A stretch of 64,000 nucleotides of DNA from Paenibacillus sp. JQZ6Y-1 (GCF_040719145.1 NZ_JBFDUZ010000003.1:310001-374000), one strand, 5' to 3'. Counted from the first letter of the stretch, positions 52,706 through 61,971 are shown. Notes: generated by a model from the sequence alone, not told the origin. Numbers and translations: made by a program.

Positions 52706-53596
52706 CTACTCGACTGAAACGCTCCGACTCGCCACAAACACATACGTCGCCATTGAGCCAATCTGATCCGTTTGCTGCACCGAATGCTCTAGCATTCGCA
52801 CTTCCGATTCAATGAGCGAGCGCAACTTGTCCGGTATGTCAGACAATGCCTCCAGTTCATCCTTATACGCATCCAGCACCATATCCGTCTCCCATTGCCC
52901 ATCCTGCAAATGTACCGATTGGATCGACTGCTCGCGTTCGATAATCCAGCCTGCTTCTGCGGCGACACGATGAATATCGTCCACCGTAAACAGGGTGCGA
53001 ATATTAGCGTTACTATTTTCCTTGAAGCATTCGTATTTTGCCTGAATCAACACCGCCAGCAGGTGCGGAAACTGCTGAATATGCTGAATCCGCGTATCCC
53101 ACTCGGCAAAGCACAACCGCTTGCCCCAATGCCGCACACGCTTTAGAATTTGCCGCAATTCTTCAAACGAAGCCATATACCACGACGCATGAGAAATCAC
53201 CACATAATCAAACGCATCTTCTGGAAACTGTGTGTCTGGGTTCAGCACATCTACCTCATATTCCATGCGTATCGATGCACCTAACTTGGACGCCAGCAAA
53301 ACATTCGCCGAATCGCCTACGGTGATCGGGCTTCCGTAGTCGCGCGTTGCCACATCAATACCATGCACGTATCCGTCTGACCCGGTCGCCCATGCCAGTA
53401 CGGCTGTCGTATCCCCTTGTCCGCAGCCAATTTCCAGCACAGAACTCCCCGGCTGAATATCCCAAAATTCGACCAGCTTCAATCGGTGCTCTGTCTGAAT
53501 ACGCTGAACATCCATGTGCTCCTGCGCAGTTGCCATACAGTTCACAATCTCATCTAAAATCTGCTGACGTTCATGAACTCCGTATTCGTGGCTCAT
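52706..53596 (-). CDS. Class I SAM-dependent methyltransferase
   Basis: A protein of 296 residues from ATG 53596 (GAGAGGGG upstream). The SAM-binding motif I is VLEIGCGQGDTT (about 56-67), followed by GYVHGIDVATRDYG (motif II acidic) and FDYVVISHASWYMASFEELRQILKRVRHWGKRLCFAEWD (motifs IV and VI region). Small-molecule methyltransferase type; substrate unknown. No operon partner on this strand. Confidence 0.87.
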   Translation of the reverse strand: MSHEYGVHERQQILDEIVNCMATAQEHMDVQRIQTEHRLKLVEFWDIQPGSSVLEIGCGQGDTTAVLAWATGSDGYVHGIDVATRDYGSPITVGDSANVLLASKLGASIRMEYEVDVLNPDTQFPEDAFDYVVISHASWYMASFEELRQILKRVRHWGKRLCFAEWDTRIQHIQQFPHLLAVLIQAKYECFKENSNANIRTLFTVDDIHRVAAEAGWIIEREQSIQSVHLQDGQWETDMVLDAYKDELEALSDIPDKLRSLIESEVRMLEHSVQQTDQIGSMATYVFVASRSVSVE

Positions 53597-53730
53597 ATTG
53601 TTACCCCTCTCATGTATACCTATCGTCCATCACGATGATGCGGTATTTATGCTGCCTATTGCTATGGTGTGAGATTACTGTATGACATGACGCTTAATCT
53701 GCGTATCTATTGTTGGCTGCTCATGCTTTT

Positions 53731-54213
53731 TTATATCGTGTCAGTCGGATTGCTGTGTAAGCCAACAATCTCAATGACTTCCATTTCAGCAACTGCCCGT
53801 GCGCCTTCCATCATATAAGCGCGTGTACCGATCTGTAGCTGATGGACATGAATCTGACTGCGCCGTTCGGGAATAAGAATCCACATACTCGCTGTGCCTA
53901 TTGCAGGAACCTGCTCTATACTCATAATGATCTCTCCACGTTCATTCTCAAATTCTGGATGGATCATATACAGTTCCGAAATAGGAACATCTGGCAGCAA
54001 ACTCTTATAGCCTCCCTTACGTTCTAGTACTGCCGGCGTCTCTCCTTGTTCTGCTGATACATGCTTTACCGGCATTTCATAAGCAAAATCTGGGCGATAC
54101 CCTTGCCAAGGCAATCCACGGCGCCCCCCTTCTTCTGGGGTATAAAATCGGTATCGTACACGAAAATCTGGCGGATGCCCTCTCACTTCTTCATAACATG
54201 TTCTCGCTTCCAC
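53731..54213 (-). CDS. Stand-alone EF-Tu domain-3-like protein
   Basis: A protein of 160 residues from GTG 54213 (AAGGAGG upstream). The segment VRYRFYTPEEGGRRGLPWQGYRPDFAY resembles the start of EF-Tu domain 3 (E-E-G-G-R-H-T-P-F-F-x-G-Y-R-P-Q-F). The end, IGTRAYMMEGARAVAEMEVIEI, resembles its last strands (G-x-R-F-A-I-R-E-G-G-R-T-V-G-A-G-x-V). No G-domain is present. The piece thus looks like the beta-barrel that in EF-Tu binds aminoacyl-tRNA, used alone. Function unknown; the family call is my own comparison. Confidence 0.55.
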   Translation of the reverse strand: MEARTCYEEVRGHPPDFRVRYRFYTPEEGGRRGLPWQGYRPDFAYEMPVKHVSAEQGETPAVLERKGGYKSLLPDVPISELYMIHPEFENERGEIIMSIEQVPAIGTASMWILIPERRSQIHVHQLQIGTRAYMMEGARAVAEMEVIEIVGLHSNPTDTI

Positions 54214-54641
54214 TTCCGTCCTCCTTCTCTCTGGTATGACCTATACATATATTCCCAGACTCTTCGATCCAATAGCCAGCGACTTATCATTTATATGTAA
54301 ATTTTATTATATAAATTTATTCATTTTTTAACGTAATTTATACATTCCCCTATTTTGTTCTTCCCACTCGCTCATGTGCCTGTACACAGATACTTTCGCG
54401 GGATCGGCTCTTTCTATTGTAATACATCTTTATCCATAATAACGATCATTTTCCACATTTATCTAGTCATTCTATCTAACCTTCCCGTTTGACGCCGCTC
54501 GCTCATCGTGATACTTTAACAAAAAGCCAATACAACGGTGCAGCATAGTAAAGCGGGCAGAATGGTCGGCAATCTAGCGATCGTCTTCCGTTGTTCTGTT
54601 ATGTTGCAGCGAATTTATATACTGGCGGCAGGAGGATGTAT
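54214..54641. other. Intergenic region, no gene seen
   Basis: A divergent gap of about 430 bp, AT-rich near 54290-54340. It should hold promoters for the flanking genes; no clear operator or hairpin was found. Confidence 0.5.
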
Positions 54642-55841
54642 ATGAGAGAACAATGGTTTGGCGAATTGGAACAATTGGAAAAGGATATTGTGGACTGGCG
54701 CAGACATATGCACCAATTCCCGGAATTGTCGTTTCAAGAAGTGAAAACATCGCAGTTTATCGCAGATACATTACAAAGCTTTGGGTATGAGGTGCGCACG
54801 AATGTGGGTGAAGGCGGCGTGCTTGCCGATCTGAAGGGCGCTTTGCCGGGACCGACCATCGCTTTCCGCGCAGACTTTGACGCACTGCCGATTCATGAAG
54901 AAAATCAAGTGCCGTACCGTTCGCAAAATGACGGCGTGATGCACGCTTGCGGTCATGACGGTCATACCGCATCTCTGCTCGGCGTAGCCAAAGTACTCAG
55001 CCAGCATAAAGAGCAGCTGCAAGGTAGCGTTCGTTTTATTTTCCAACATGCCGAGGAGAAAATTCCGGGCGGCGCCAAAGCGATGATCGAAGATGGTGCA
55101 CTGGAAGGCGTCGATGAGGTGTATGGCGCCCATCTGGCAAGTTACCTTCCTTATGGCAAAATCGCTGTCGTCTCTGGTCCAGCTATGGCAGCAGCAGACG
55201 GCTTCTCCATTATCATTCAAGGGAAAGGCGGTCATGGTGCACGCCCCGATCAGACGATTGACTCTATTGTAGTCGGCAGTCAGGTCGTTGGAGCGCTACA
55301 GCACATCGTCTCCCGCCATATCGATCCACTCAAATCGGCGGTTGTAACCGTCGGTGTCTTCCAAGCAGGCTCAGCTTTCAACATCATCGCTGACACTGCC
55401 AAAATCGAAGGCACAGTGCGCACATTCGATCCTGAAGTACGTGTGAAGATCGAAGACGATATTAAAACGATTGTGCAGGGCATTACCTCTGCGTCCCGTG
55501 CAACCTTTACACTGGATTATACGCATGGCTATCCGGCTGTAGTCAATCCGCCGGAACAAGCGGAATACGTATGCTCTCTGGTGAGAGATTCGTTAGGCGA
55601 AGAAGCATTGCTGGAAATTCCGCCTGCTATGGGCGCGGAAGACTTTGCCTATTATCTCGAAGAGCGTCCGGGCAACTTCTTCTATGTCGGTTCTCAGAAA
55701 AATGAAGACACTGCCTTCCCGCATCACCATCCACGCTTCGACATTGATGAGCGTGCGCTGCTGAATACAGGCAGAGTATTCCTCAGCATTGTCGCTGACA
55801 AGCTGCTGACCTCCTCGCCAGAAACGGCATCGGTTAGCTAA
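54642..55841 (+). CDS. M20-family amidohydrolase (N-acyl amino acid / hippurate hydrolase type)
   Basis: A protein of 399 residues from ATG 54642 (AGGAGG 6 bp upstream). The family hallmarks are WRRHMHQFPELSFQEVKT, FRADFDALPIHEE, HACGHDGHTASLLG (metal Cys/His), FIFQHAEEKIPGGAKAMIEDGAL (metal Glu), GAHLASYLPYG, the dimerisation-domain GGHGARPDQTIDSIVVGSQVV and GAEDFAYYLEERPGNFFYVGS. It hydrolyses N-acyl amino acids or peptides with bound divalent metals. Cytosolic, no signal peptide. Single gene ending at a strong terminator. Confidence 0.93.
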   Translation: MREQWFGELEQLEKDIVDWRRHMHQFPELSFQEVKTSQFIADTLQSFGYEVRTNVGEGGVLADLKGALPGPTIAFRADFDALPIHEENQVPYRSQNDGVMHACGHDGHTASLLGVAKVLSQHKEQLQGSVRFIFQHAEEKIPGGAKAMIEDGALEGVDEVYGAHLASYLPYGKIAVVSGPAMAAADGFSIIIQGKGGHGARPDQTIDSIVVGSQVVGALQHIVSRHIDPLKSAVVTVGVFQAGSAFNIIADTAKIEGTVRTFDPEVRVKIEDDIKTIVQGITSASRATFTLDYTHGYPAVVNPPEQAEYVCSLVRDSLGEEALLEIPPAMGAEDFAYYLEERPGNFFYVGSQKNEDTAFPHHHPRFDIDERALLNTGRVFLSIVADKLLTSSPETASVS

Positions 55842-55922
55842 TCTACCGCAATAACTGATTGCTGCATCACAGTGATTTCATCATCTCACACCAGTATTCT
55901 CGCATGAGTGATCACACAGAAA

Positions 55923-55951
55923 CCCGTATCTCCGAATATTGGAGATACGGG
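55923..55951. terminator. Intrinsic terminator
   Basis: A perfect 11-bp stem CCCGTATCTCC with GGAGATACGGG and a 7-base loop, followed by CTTTTTG, after the amidohydrolase gene. Confidence 0.9.
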
Positions 55952-56002
55952 CTTTTTGCATGGTATTGTTGTATGGATGACTGTTGTTGTATAGATGAAT
56001 GA

Positions 56003-56467
56003 TTACTCGAACAACTTCTTCTCGTCCACGCGCAGCTGTCTCGCCATTTCCAATACATCATGTAAGGGATGATTGGAGATGGTTCCCGATTTGATCGGAT
56101 GTGCCGCTTGCGGGTTATTTTTCATATACGTATATACCGTTTCGATGCGTGACATTGGCATCGTTCCGTCGCGCGGCTGCACTTCGACCTCCACCTGAAT
56201 CGTTTGCCGCTCATATAGCGAACGATGAACGTCCTCCCATATATCGACGATCTCCAGTTCCTTTTCGGTTAGCCGCAGCAATTGTCCATAAACGACCGAT
56301 TTGGGCGTTTCCCGCAAATAAAAATATCCATCCTCATCCGCTACAATTGCATGACCGGACAATACTGCTGGCTCCATCGGCTTCACCCCACCAAACAACA
56401 CCACCTGCAATTCCATACTGGTCAGCGTCCCATAACAAAACATCCGATACGAAGCCATTTTCTGCAT
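56003..56467 (-). CDS. Gamma-glutamylcyclotransferase-like (AIG2) protein
   Basis: A protein of 154 residues from ATG 56467 (GGAGG 8 bp upstream). MFCYGTLTSMELQVVLFGG is the substrate-loop start (Y-G-T-L) of the GGCT/AIG2 fold. SVVYGQLLRLTEKELEIVDIWEDVHRSLYERQTIQVEV carries the LDxxE-like stretch (here V-D-I-W-E), close to the position of the catalytic Glu. These proteins cyclise gamma-glutamyl amines or act on related amides. Substrate unknown. A single gene. Confidence 0.83.
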   Translation of the reverse strand: MQKMASYRMFCYGTLTSMELQVVLFGGVKPMEPAVLSGHAIVADEDGYFYLRETPKSVVYGQLLRLTEKELEIVDIWEDVHRSLYERQTIQVEVEVQPRDGTMPMSRIETVYTYMKNNPQAAHPIKSGTISNHPLHDVLEMARQLRVDEKKLFE

Positions 56468-56812
56468 TCCTCACGCCTCCTACCATTTTTTAATCAACAA
56501 ATTCTCCAACGGCTCTCCTTCCAGCAAGCATGCTCCGGCATCCATATAACCAAGATTCCGATACAAGAGCTACATTTGTTTAGTCTCTGTACAGTTGCTT
56601 ACCTGCTAGCTAGCTGTGATATGCTAATAAAGCGAGATTCCCAGATTGCGACGATACGGGTATAGCGGTATTGTATCGGTATATGACCTACTTTTATGCA
56701 AATGGTTTTCGTTTTACGTAGGCGTTGTCGTCAATCGTGGGTAATACAACTTAGACAGCGATTCAAACATAAGCTACAGCCTATTCTTTGAATGAACGGA
56801 GAGATGATAACG

Positions 56813-57187
56813 ATGGAACAGAAAAATCTTGTATTCGGTATTGTTGCGGGTGCACTGGTAGGTGTGGGTGCAGCTCTGCTGTTCACTCCCAAATCCGGTG
56901 AAGATATGCGTGAAAGTCTGAAATCGGGCGCAAGCTCGTCCGCTTCTAATCTGACCACGACGCTGAAAGTCAAAGGTCAGGAAGTGAAATCCAACACAGA
57001 AGAGCTGATCCAGCTTGCCAAAGAAATTACGCCAGTTGTGAAAGAAGCGATCAGCGTAGTGCAAGAATGGAAAGACATGATCGTCGGTGCCAAAACAGAA
57101 TTGACTGGTGAGGTCAACAAGCTGAAAGGACCTTCGTCCACGACTTCCCTGCCTGAAGGCGGCGCAAACAACTCCGCAGCATTGTAA
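56813..57187 (+). CDS. YtxH-domain protein
   Basis: A protein of 124 residues from ATG 56813 (an upstream Met is possible). It starts with a glycine-rich membrane helix (LVFGIVAGALVGVGAALLFTPKSGEDMRE), the YtxH signature L-F-x-P-x-S-G, followed by a helical amphipathic tail. Family members are general-stress membrane proteins of unknown function (B. subtilis YtxH is SigB/SigH-dependent). It ends at a terminator. Confidence 0.87.
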   Translation: MEQKNLVFGIVAGALVGVGAALLFTPKSGEDMRESLKSGASSSASNLTTTLKVKGQEVKSNTEELIQLAKEITPVVKEAISVVQEWKDMIVGAKTELTGEVNKLKGPSSTTSLPEGGANNSAAL

Positions 57188-57212
57188 AACATAGCCATAT
57201 CGAGCGTGTAGA

Positions 57213-57255
57213 ATGCAGCCCATTTTCTGGTATAATGCCGGTGAATGGGCTGCAT
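57213..57255 (+). terminator. Terminator of YtxH gene
   Basis: A perfect 12-bp stem ATGCAGCCCATT with AATGGGCTGCAT, followed by TTTTG. Confidence 0.87.
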
Positions 57256-57729
57256 TTTTGTATGGAGAGCAAAGTGGTGCAAACGGCAACGGTATGGACG
57301 TTTCGCGGATTCTATGATCTGTTAGGCAATAAAATATTGCTTGAATAACGTATGCTTACAGATTCGCTCTTTTGCGCGAATTCCCTACTTTTTTGCTACC
57401 TGACTTTAGCATCAATTTTATGTCGCGTCATCGCCTTTTGAACCATGCCTGAAACCATACTTGACTGTATTGGTATGTACCTAAGCACTCGCCTCTTTAT
57501 TGTTTTGCTAATAATTTATCATATAGGATGGGGCATCGTGCTATCGCTCCCCGTTTCCCTTTCCTTACATGTCATATCAATTTCATGCTGAACCTTCGGT
57601 ATTGTGCTATTCAGTTCGTTAATATGTCATTTTTTACGCTTGGTTTTGGTACTTCCAACCTATACCTACGTAGGAGATCGCATGATAATTTGTAAATGTA
57701 GTCTATTTTTACTTTTATTTCTTTATTAA

Positions 57730-57745
57730 TTGTAAGCACTTACAA
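57730..57745. promoter_or_regulatory. cre-like/LacI-type operator of pectate lyase
   Basis: TTGTAAG-CA-CTTACAA is a 7-bp-arm palindrome that differs from the CcpA cre consensus (TGWAANCGNTNWCA) at one central base. It lies between the promoter region and the AAAGGAG of the lyase, a roadblock/repressor position. CcpA or a pectin-specific LacI regulator could bind. Confidence 0.62.
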
Positions 57746-57771
57746 ATTGTATCCAAAGGAGAGATTCACGC

Positions 57772-59346
57772 ATGAAGAACAAAGGCTTCAAAAAAGGAAC
57801 AGCTTGGCTACTTAGTGGCGCCCTGCTATTGGGTGGACTATCTATTGTCGGGCAAACGGCTGCTGCATCTTCGTCCTCCCTTACGTACTCTCATTTTGCA
57901 AACGTTAACATTTTGCAGCCATTGCTACAAGCTGCCCCTTCCGATGCCGTGGTCGAGCCGGGAAGCGAGAGTGTTGCGCCCAGTGCTGGTACACTGGCTG
58001 CTGCGCAGGCAACTACATACAGCGCTTATCATTTGACTGGATTCTCGACCGGAAATACAGGTGGTGGCAACATTGCCGAAACCGATTCTCGCTACAAAAA
58101 AGTCTACAATGCGACCGATCTGTCGCAAGCATTGAAAAAAGGCTCCGGCGTGAAGATAATCGAGATTATGAATGATCTCAATCTAGGCTGGAGCGAGCTG
58201 CCTGCCGCAGCGCAAACCTCTCCATTCGCTGCTCATAATACGCCGCTTACTCATCCCGTGCTGAAGAAAACAGGTGTCAGCAAGCTGACAATTGATGGGT
58301 TCGATGGACTGACTATTTTCTCCGCGAATGGATCTAAGATCAAGCATGTGGGCATTACTGTGAAACGCAGCTCCAATCTGATCATTCGCAATCTCGAATT
58401 TGACGAACTGTGGGAATGGGATGAAGCGAGCAAAGGCGATTATGATAAAAACGACTGGGATTATCTGACGCTGGAGCAAACGAACAAAGCTTGGATCGAC
58501 CACTGTACGTTTAACAAAGCGTATGATGGCATCGTCGATGTGAAAAAAGGCAGCAGCGGTGTCACCATCTCATGGTCGTACTTCCGTGGCGACGATGGTA
58601 GTTCCAACAGTTGGGTCACTCAACAGGTAAAAGCAATGGAAGCGGACAAAGCCTCCTACCCGATGTACAACTATCTGCGTAGCAGCGCCGTCGGCTTGAG
58701 TCAGGCAGACATTATCGCTATCGCCAGTGGGCAGAAGAAGACGCATCTAGTCGGTGCAACGGAATTCGCTTCCGACAATGCGGATCTGGAAGTAACGCTG
58801 CATCATAACTATTACCAAGATTCACAGGATCGTATGCCGCGCCTGCGCGCTGGTAATGCGCATGTGTACAATATCGTGATGGATGCAAGCGGTCTGGTCA
58901 ACGCCAAGAGTAAAATCACCGCCGCAATGGAAAAAGCGATTGCATCCAAAGGCTACCACTTTACTGTAACGAGCAATGGTGCGATCTCTACAGAGGGCGG
59001 TGCGGTACTGGTGGAGAAATCCAATATTATCGGTGTTGCTTCTCCTATTCGCAACAACCAAACCGATCCAGATGATGCCAAATATACTGGCAAAATCCGT
59101 GCAGTAGACACCATCTACACTGCCAATGGCACTACCTTCCGTGGAGACAGCGATACAGCAGGCAGCCCACTTGCTCCTTATCCGGCTGCGGCATTATCCT
59201 TCTCTTGGAACGGCTTTACGACGCTGCCTTACACGTATCAGGCGGATGATCCTTCCACATTGGTGAGCCGTTTGAAGGCATCCGACGGCGCAGGCTCTGG
59301 CAAGCTGTCTTGGACGAAAACAAACTGGCTGCTCACTTCGTATTAA
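57772..59346 (+). CDS. Secreted pectate lyase, PL1 family
   Basis: A protein of 524 residues with a signal peptide (MKNKGFKKGTAWLLSGALLLGGLSIVGQTAAAS). The right-handed parallel beta-helix motifs are KHVGITVKRSSNLIIRNLEFDEL, WIDHCTFNKAYDGIVDVKKGSSGVTISWSYF and LEVTLHHNYYQDSQDRMPRLRAGNAHVYN; D-R-M-P-R-L-R carries the catalytic Arg of PL1. The enzyme cleaves polygalacturonate by beta-elimination outside the cell and needs Ca2+. A longer insert region around 110-160 and the threonine-rich tail are not typical of short Pel enzymes. Regulated by the operator just upstream. Terminator at 59489-59524. Confidence 0.93.
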   Translation: MKNKGFKKGTAWLLSGALLLGGLSIVGQTAAASSSSLTYSHFANVNILQPLLQAAPSDAVVEPGSESVAPSAGTLAAAQATTYSAYHLTGFSTGNTGGGNIAETDSRYKKVYNATDLSQALKKGSGVKIIEIMNDLNLGWSELPAAAQTSPFAAHNTPLTHPVLKKTGVSKLTIDGFDGLTIFSANGSKIKHVGITVKRSSNLIIRNLEFDELWEWDEASKGDYDKNDWDYLTLEQTNKAWIDHCTFNKAYDGIVDVKKGSSGVTISWSYFRGDDGSSNSWVTQQVKAMEADKASYPMYNYLRSSAVGLSQADIIAIASGQKKTHLVGATEFASDNADLEVTLHHNYYQDSQDRMPRLRAGNAHVYNIVMDASGLVNAKSKITAAMEKAIASKGYHFTVTSNGAISTEGGAVLVEKSNIIGVASPIRNNQTDPDDAKYTGKIRAVDTIYTANGTTFRGDSDTAGSPLAPYPAAALSFSWNGFTTLPYTYQADDPSTLVSRLKASDGAGSGKLSWTKTNWLLTSY

Positions 59347-59714
59347 TGAAGAGGATGAATAGACGCAAACGGGCGCTATGCCCTTGTCGCTCTGTTGTTG
59401 AATAGGGGCGAAGTATTCACCTTCGCTAGTGCGTCCTTTCCTCTATCCTTTCTTGTCATGCACAACGTAATGTAGAATATCCTCTATAAAGCAGGCTGCA
59501 CGCTTTCCTACGCAGTCTGCTTTTTCTCATTTGACTCGGTATGGTTATAATCACCATTCGCTTCCATTTCTCGCTAAAAACCTGCACGTATCGGACAAAC
59601 GTTGTAAAAAATCGACGAGTTTCTCCTGCTAAATCATTTAACAACGATTATATTCCAGCTACTTCTGGTTAATATTAAGCAACTATATTTTCACATTGCA
59701 AAGGAGAAGCTGCC
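59347..59714. other. Intergenic region with terminator
   Basis: No gene is seen between the lyase and the MpsC-like gene. The hairpin at 59489-59524 ends the lyase transcript; the remainder is AT-rich. Confidence 0.6.
59489..59524 (+). terminator. Terminator of pectate lyase gene
   Basis: AAGCAGGCTGC (59489-59499) pairs with GCAGTCTGCTT (59512-59522) with one wobble, followed by TTTTCTC. Confidence 0.78.
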
Positions 59715-60422
59715 GTGCCGCATACCGCCAACTTGGAAGCCGTTACGCAACAACTTGAATTACTGGGTCAGAGCCAATTCGGCAAGTCTCCCAGTTCTAT
59801 TGATATTCATGCGAATGAACACTGTATCGTCATATTCCTGAACGATCTAACCGATTCCAGTGATAGTCGAATGCCGGAAGATTTGGATGAGCGTTATACG
59901 CATGTGTATATTTTGCTGGATCAGTTTGTTTTCCCTGCGATTAAAAAGAAGATTGAGCAAGCCACTGGAAGCACCATTGTCAATCATTTTATCGATTGGA
60001 AAGAAGAAACAAACTGTGCTTCGATTGTATGTGCATTCAATCTAGAACCAGATCATATCAATGAGGATTTATATTCGGGTAAAGCAGATCTGCATATCAA
60101 AGTCAGTCAAATTACCAAAGATGTGCAAAAAACACCGACAGATATTGAATCGTTCTGGATGAATCCATCCATTTTGTGCATTATCCGTAAAGGGTTGCTG
60201 ATTAGTCTAGAAAAACGCATTATCAAAAAAGGCTTCAATAACGCGCTGCGCGTTTCCAAGCGTGAGCTGGAACTGGATCGCTTTATTGAAGAATTACCAG
60301 TGGAAGATATTTTAGGCAAAAAGCTGGATAGCGCGTTTCTAGATTGGGACTTTGAGAATGACCACAGCCTGCTCGTGCTGACGTTTGAAGAGAATGGCAA
60401 GCCGAAGAAAGCCAAAGCTTGA
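59715..60422 (+). CDS. DUF2294/MpsC-like protein with two similar halves
   Basis: A protein of 235 residues from GTG 59715 (AAGGAGAAG upstream). The first half (FGKSPSSIDIHANEHCIVIFLNDLTDSSDSRMPE) and the second half (FWMNPSILCIIRKGLLISLEKRIIKKGFNNALRVSKREL) fit the MpsC/DUF2294 pattern, a soluble component associated in some bacteria with a membrane-potential-generating system, MpsABC. No mpsA or mpsB gene lies in this window, so it may be a stand-alone homologue. Ends at a long perfect hairpin. Confidence 0.6.
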   Translation: MPHTANLEAVTQQLELLGQSQFGKSPSSIDIHANEHCIVIFLNDLTDSSDSRMPEDLDERYTHVYILLDQFVFPAIKKKIEQATGSTIVNHFIDWKEETNCASIVCAFNLEPDHINEDLYSGKADLHIKVSQITKDVQKTPTDIESFWMNPSILCIIRKGLLISLEKRIIKKGFNNALRVSKRELELDRFIEELPVEDILGKKLDSAFLDWDFENDHSLLVLTFEENGKPKKAKA

Positions 60423-60450
60423 TTATTACTATATTCTATTGGATTTGCAG

Positions 60451-60508
60451 CACAAACAACCTGTATTATCCCGTCTTCGTAATGGCGAGATGATACAGGT
60501 TGTTTGTG
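60451..60508 (+). terminator. Long hairpin terminator
   Basis: A 20-bp stem with one mismatch (60451-60470 with 60489-60508, CACAAACAACCTGTAT core) and an 18-base loop lies after the MpsC-like gene. T follow-up is weak, but the stem is strong and stands between convergent genes. Confidence 0.75.
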
Positions 60509-60642
60509 TTTGGTTGTGCATACGGAACGGATGGCTGCTTTGGTGTTCCATGTGACCAGCAACGATAACGCTGAATGTGCCGTCCAAATCGTATGTCACT
60601 AGTAGCCCGTCCATTTTCATAGTGAACACCTTCGATGCACCA

Positions 60643-60966
60643 TCATAGCAAGTATCGTACACCTGCCATCAGTACTACACCAGCGATCACAGTAATCGAT
60701 AGGCTTTTCGTTTTCAACGCAATCAGCAGTGTCGGCACCAATACAATGACCGCATGCCAATCCACTTGTAGTGTATGATCCTGCTTGTCCAGCGCACTTT
60801 CCACAATCAATGCTGTTAAAATACACACCGGAATATACGATAGCCATTTCATCACGGCATTCGGCAATACCATGTTGCGCACCACCAGAAATGGAATCAC
60901 TCGCGGCAGCATCGTCACCAGCGCGCAGCCAATAATAACGAGCAATACACTCCATTGTACACTCAT
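60643..60966 (-). CDS. azlD: AzlD-family membrane protein, branched-chain amino acid export
   Basis: A protein of 107 residues with four hydrophobic segments. LVTMLPRVIPFLVVRNMVLPNAVMKWLSYIPVCILTALIVESAL is the AzlD signature. It works with AzlC as the small subunit of a branched-chain amino acid exporter (AzlCD, also YgaZH). The start overlaps the azlC stop (ATGA, 4 bp). No terminator is obvious after it other than the hairpin shared with the convergent gene. Confidence 0.9.
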   Translation of the reverse strand: MSVQWSVLLVIIGCALVTMLPRVIPFLVVRNMVLPNAVMKWLSYIPVCILTALIVESALDKQDHTLQVDWHAVIVLVPTLLIALKTKSLSITVIAGVVLMAGVRYLL

Positions 60967-61694
60967 CGCTCCGTCACCACCCCAATCGTCGCCACAATCA
61001 CCGTCGATACAATTACCGCCAGCTGCGTCGACAGGAATAACGATAAGACAATCATCGCAATCACCATATATAGAATCAGGCGCAGAATATGATTTAGCTT
61101 TTGCGGTAGAATGCTACCCAGTTGTAGCACCAGCAGCGCGATAAACATCGCAGTGAGTGCATAATCCAGCCCAAACATCTCAGGGTCTGCGATCCAGTTG
61201 CCAAACAATGCGCCAATCGTACATGAAATAATCCAGACGATATAGGCGGTAATATTCAACCCGTGCATCCAGCGATCATTCAGCGGACGCCCCTCTGCAA
61301 TCCGTCCCGCCGCTACACCAAACGACTCATCTGTTACTAGTAGCCCGATGCTTAGATTGTTCCATAGCGAATATCGGGTAAACTGCGGTGCCAGCGTCGT
61401 ACTCAGCAGAAAGTGCCGCAAATTCACAATAAACGCCGTCAAAATAATCGCCGACGCAGGTGTATGCACCGCCAGCAAAGCACAAATAATAAACTGTGAT
61501 GCTCCCGCATACACCAGAATCGACATCAACGCCACTTCCAGCACACTCAGATGCGAAGCCGCCCCCACAATGCCCGCTGCCAGTCCGATGCTGATATAGC
61601 CGAGCAGTGTCGGAATACAGTCTCGCACTCCTTCTAGAAAGGTAGGCTCCCCCGCTGCTCTGTCTTGTATGATTTCCGCTTGACCATGTAACAC
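60963..61694 (-). CDS. azlC: AzlC-family permease, branched-chain amino acid export
   Basis: A protein of 243 residues from GTG 61694 (GGGAGAGG upstream). The family signature is DCIPTLLGYISIGLAAGIVGAASHLSVLEVALMSILVYAGASQFIICALL and VTDESFGVAAGRIAEG. It has about eight helices and functions with AzlD to export leucine-type amino acids or analogues. A XRE-cupin gene, a frequent azlCD neighbour, lies 1.4 kb away. Confidence 0.92.
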   Translation of the reverse strand: MLHGQAEIIQDRAAGEPTFLEGVRDCIPTLLGYISIGLAAGIVGAASHLSVLEVALMSILVYAGASQFIICALLAVHTPASAIILTAFIVNLRHFLLSTTLAPQFTRYSLWNNLSIGLLVTDESFGVAAGRIAEGRPLNDRWMHGLNITAYIVWIISCTIGALFGNWIADPEMFGLDYALTAMFIALLVLQLGSILPQKLNHILRLILYMVIAMIVLSLFLSTQLAVIVSTVIVATIGVVTER

Positions 61695-61783
61695 CTAATC
61701 CTCTCCCTACCTTTCATTTCAAAACGATATAAACATCAAATGCTGTATCCCTTCGCAAGCCGCGAATATGCTACAATGGACTA

Positions 61784-61843
61784 AAGTTTAATATAGTATA
61801 CATATATTCCATATAGCATACAATAGTCTGTTATATTAAACTT
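61784..61843. promoter_or_regulatory. Large perfect inverted repeat in the azlC divergent region
   Basis: AAGTTTAATATA (61784-61795) and its exact complement TATATTAAACTT (61832-61843) lie 36 bp apart, with a further imperfect GTATAC...ATAC symmetry between. Likely an operator pair for a dimeric regulator; the cognate protein is unknown. Confidence 0.6.
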
Positions 61844-61971
61844 CGGAAATTATTCTATCTATTTTAGCTTCTCATTGTTTACATACCGTTTCTCTATTCA
61901 CAGTTTGACAATTGATGACTACTAGAAAGCTCCATGACTCAGTTCTCATTTCAAGAAAGAATGGTGATCTT

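Larger units (their letters stand above)
57188..57771. other. Terminator, then pectate lyase regulatory region
   Basis: No gene is seen. A terminator (57213-57255) closes the YtxH gene. The rest is AT-rich without structure, except the palindrome at 57730-57745 just before the lyase ribosome site. Confidence 0.6.
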
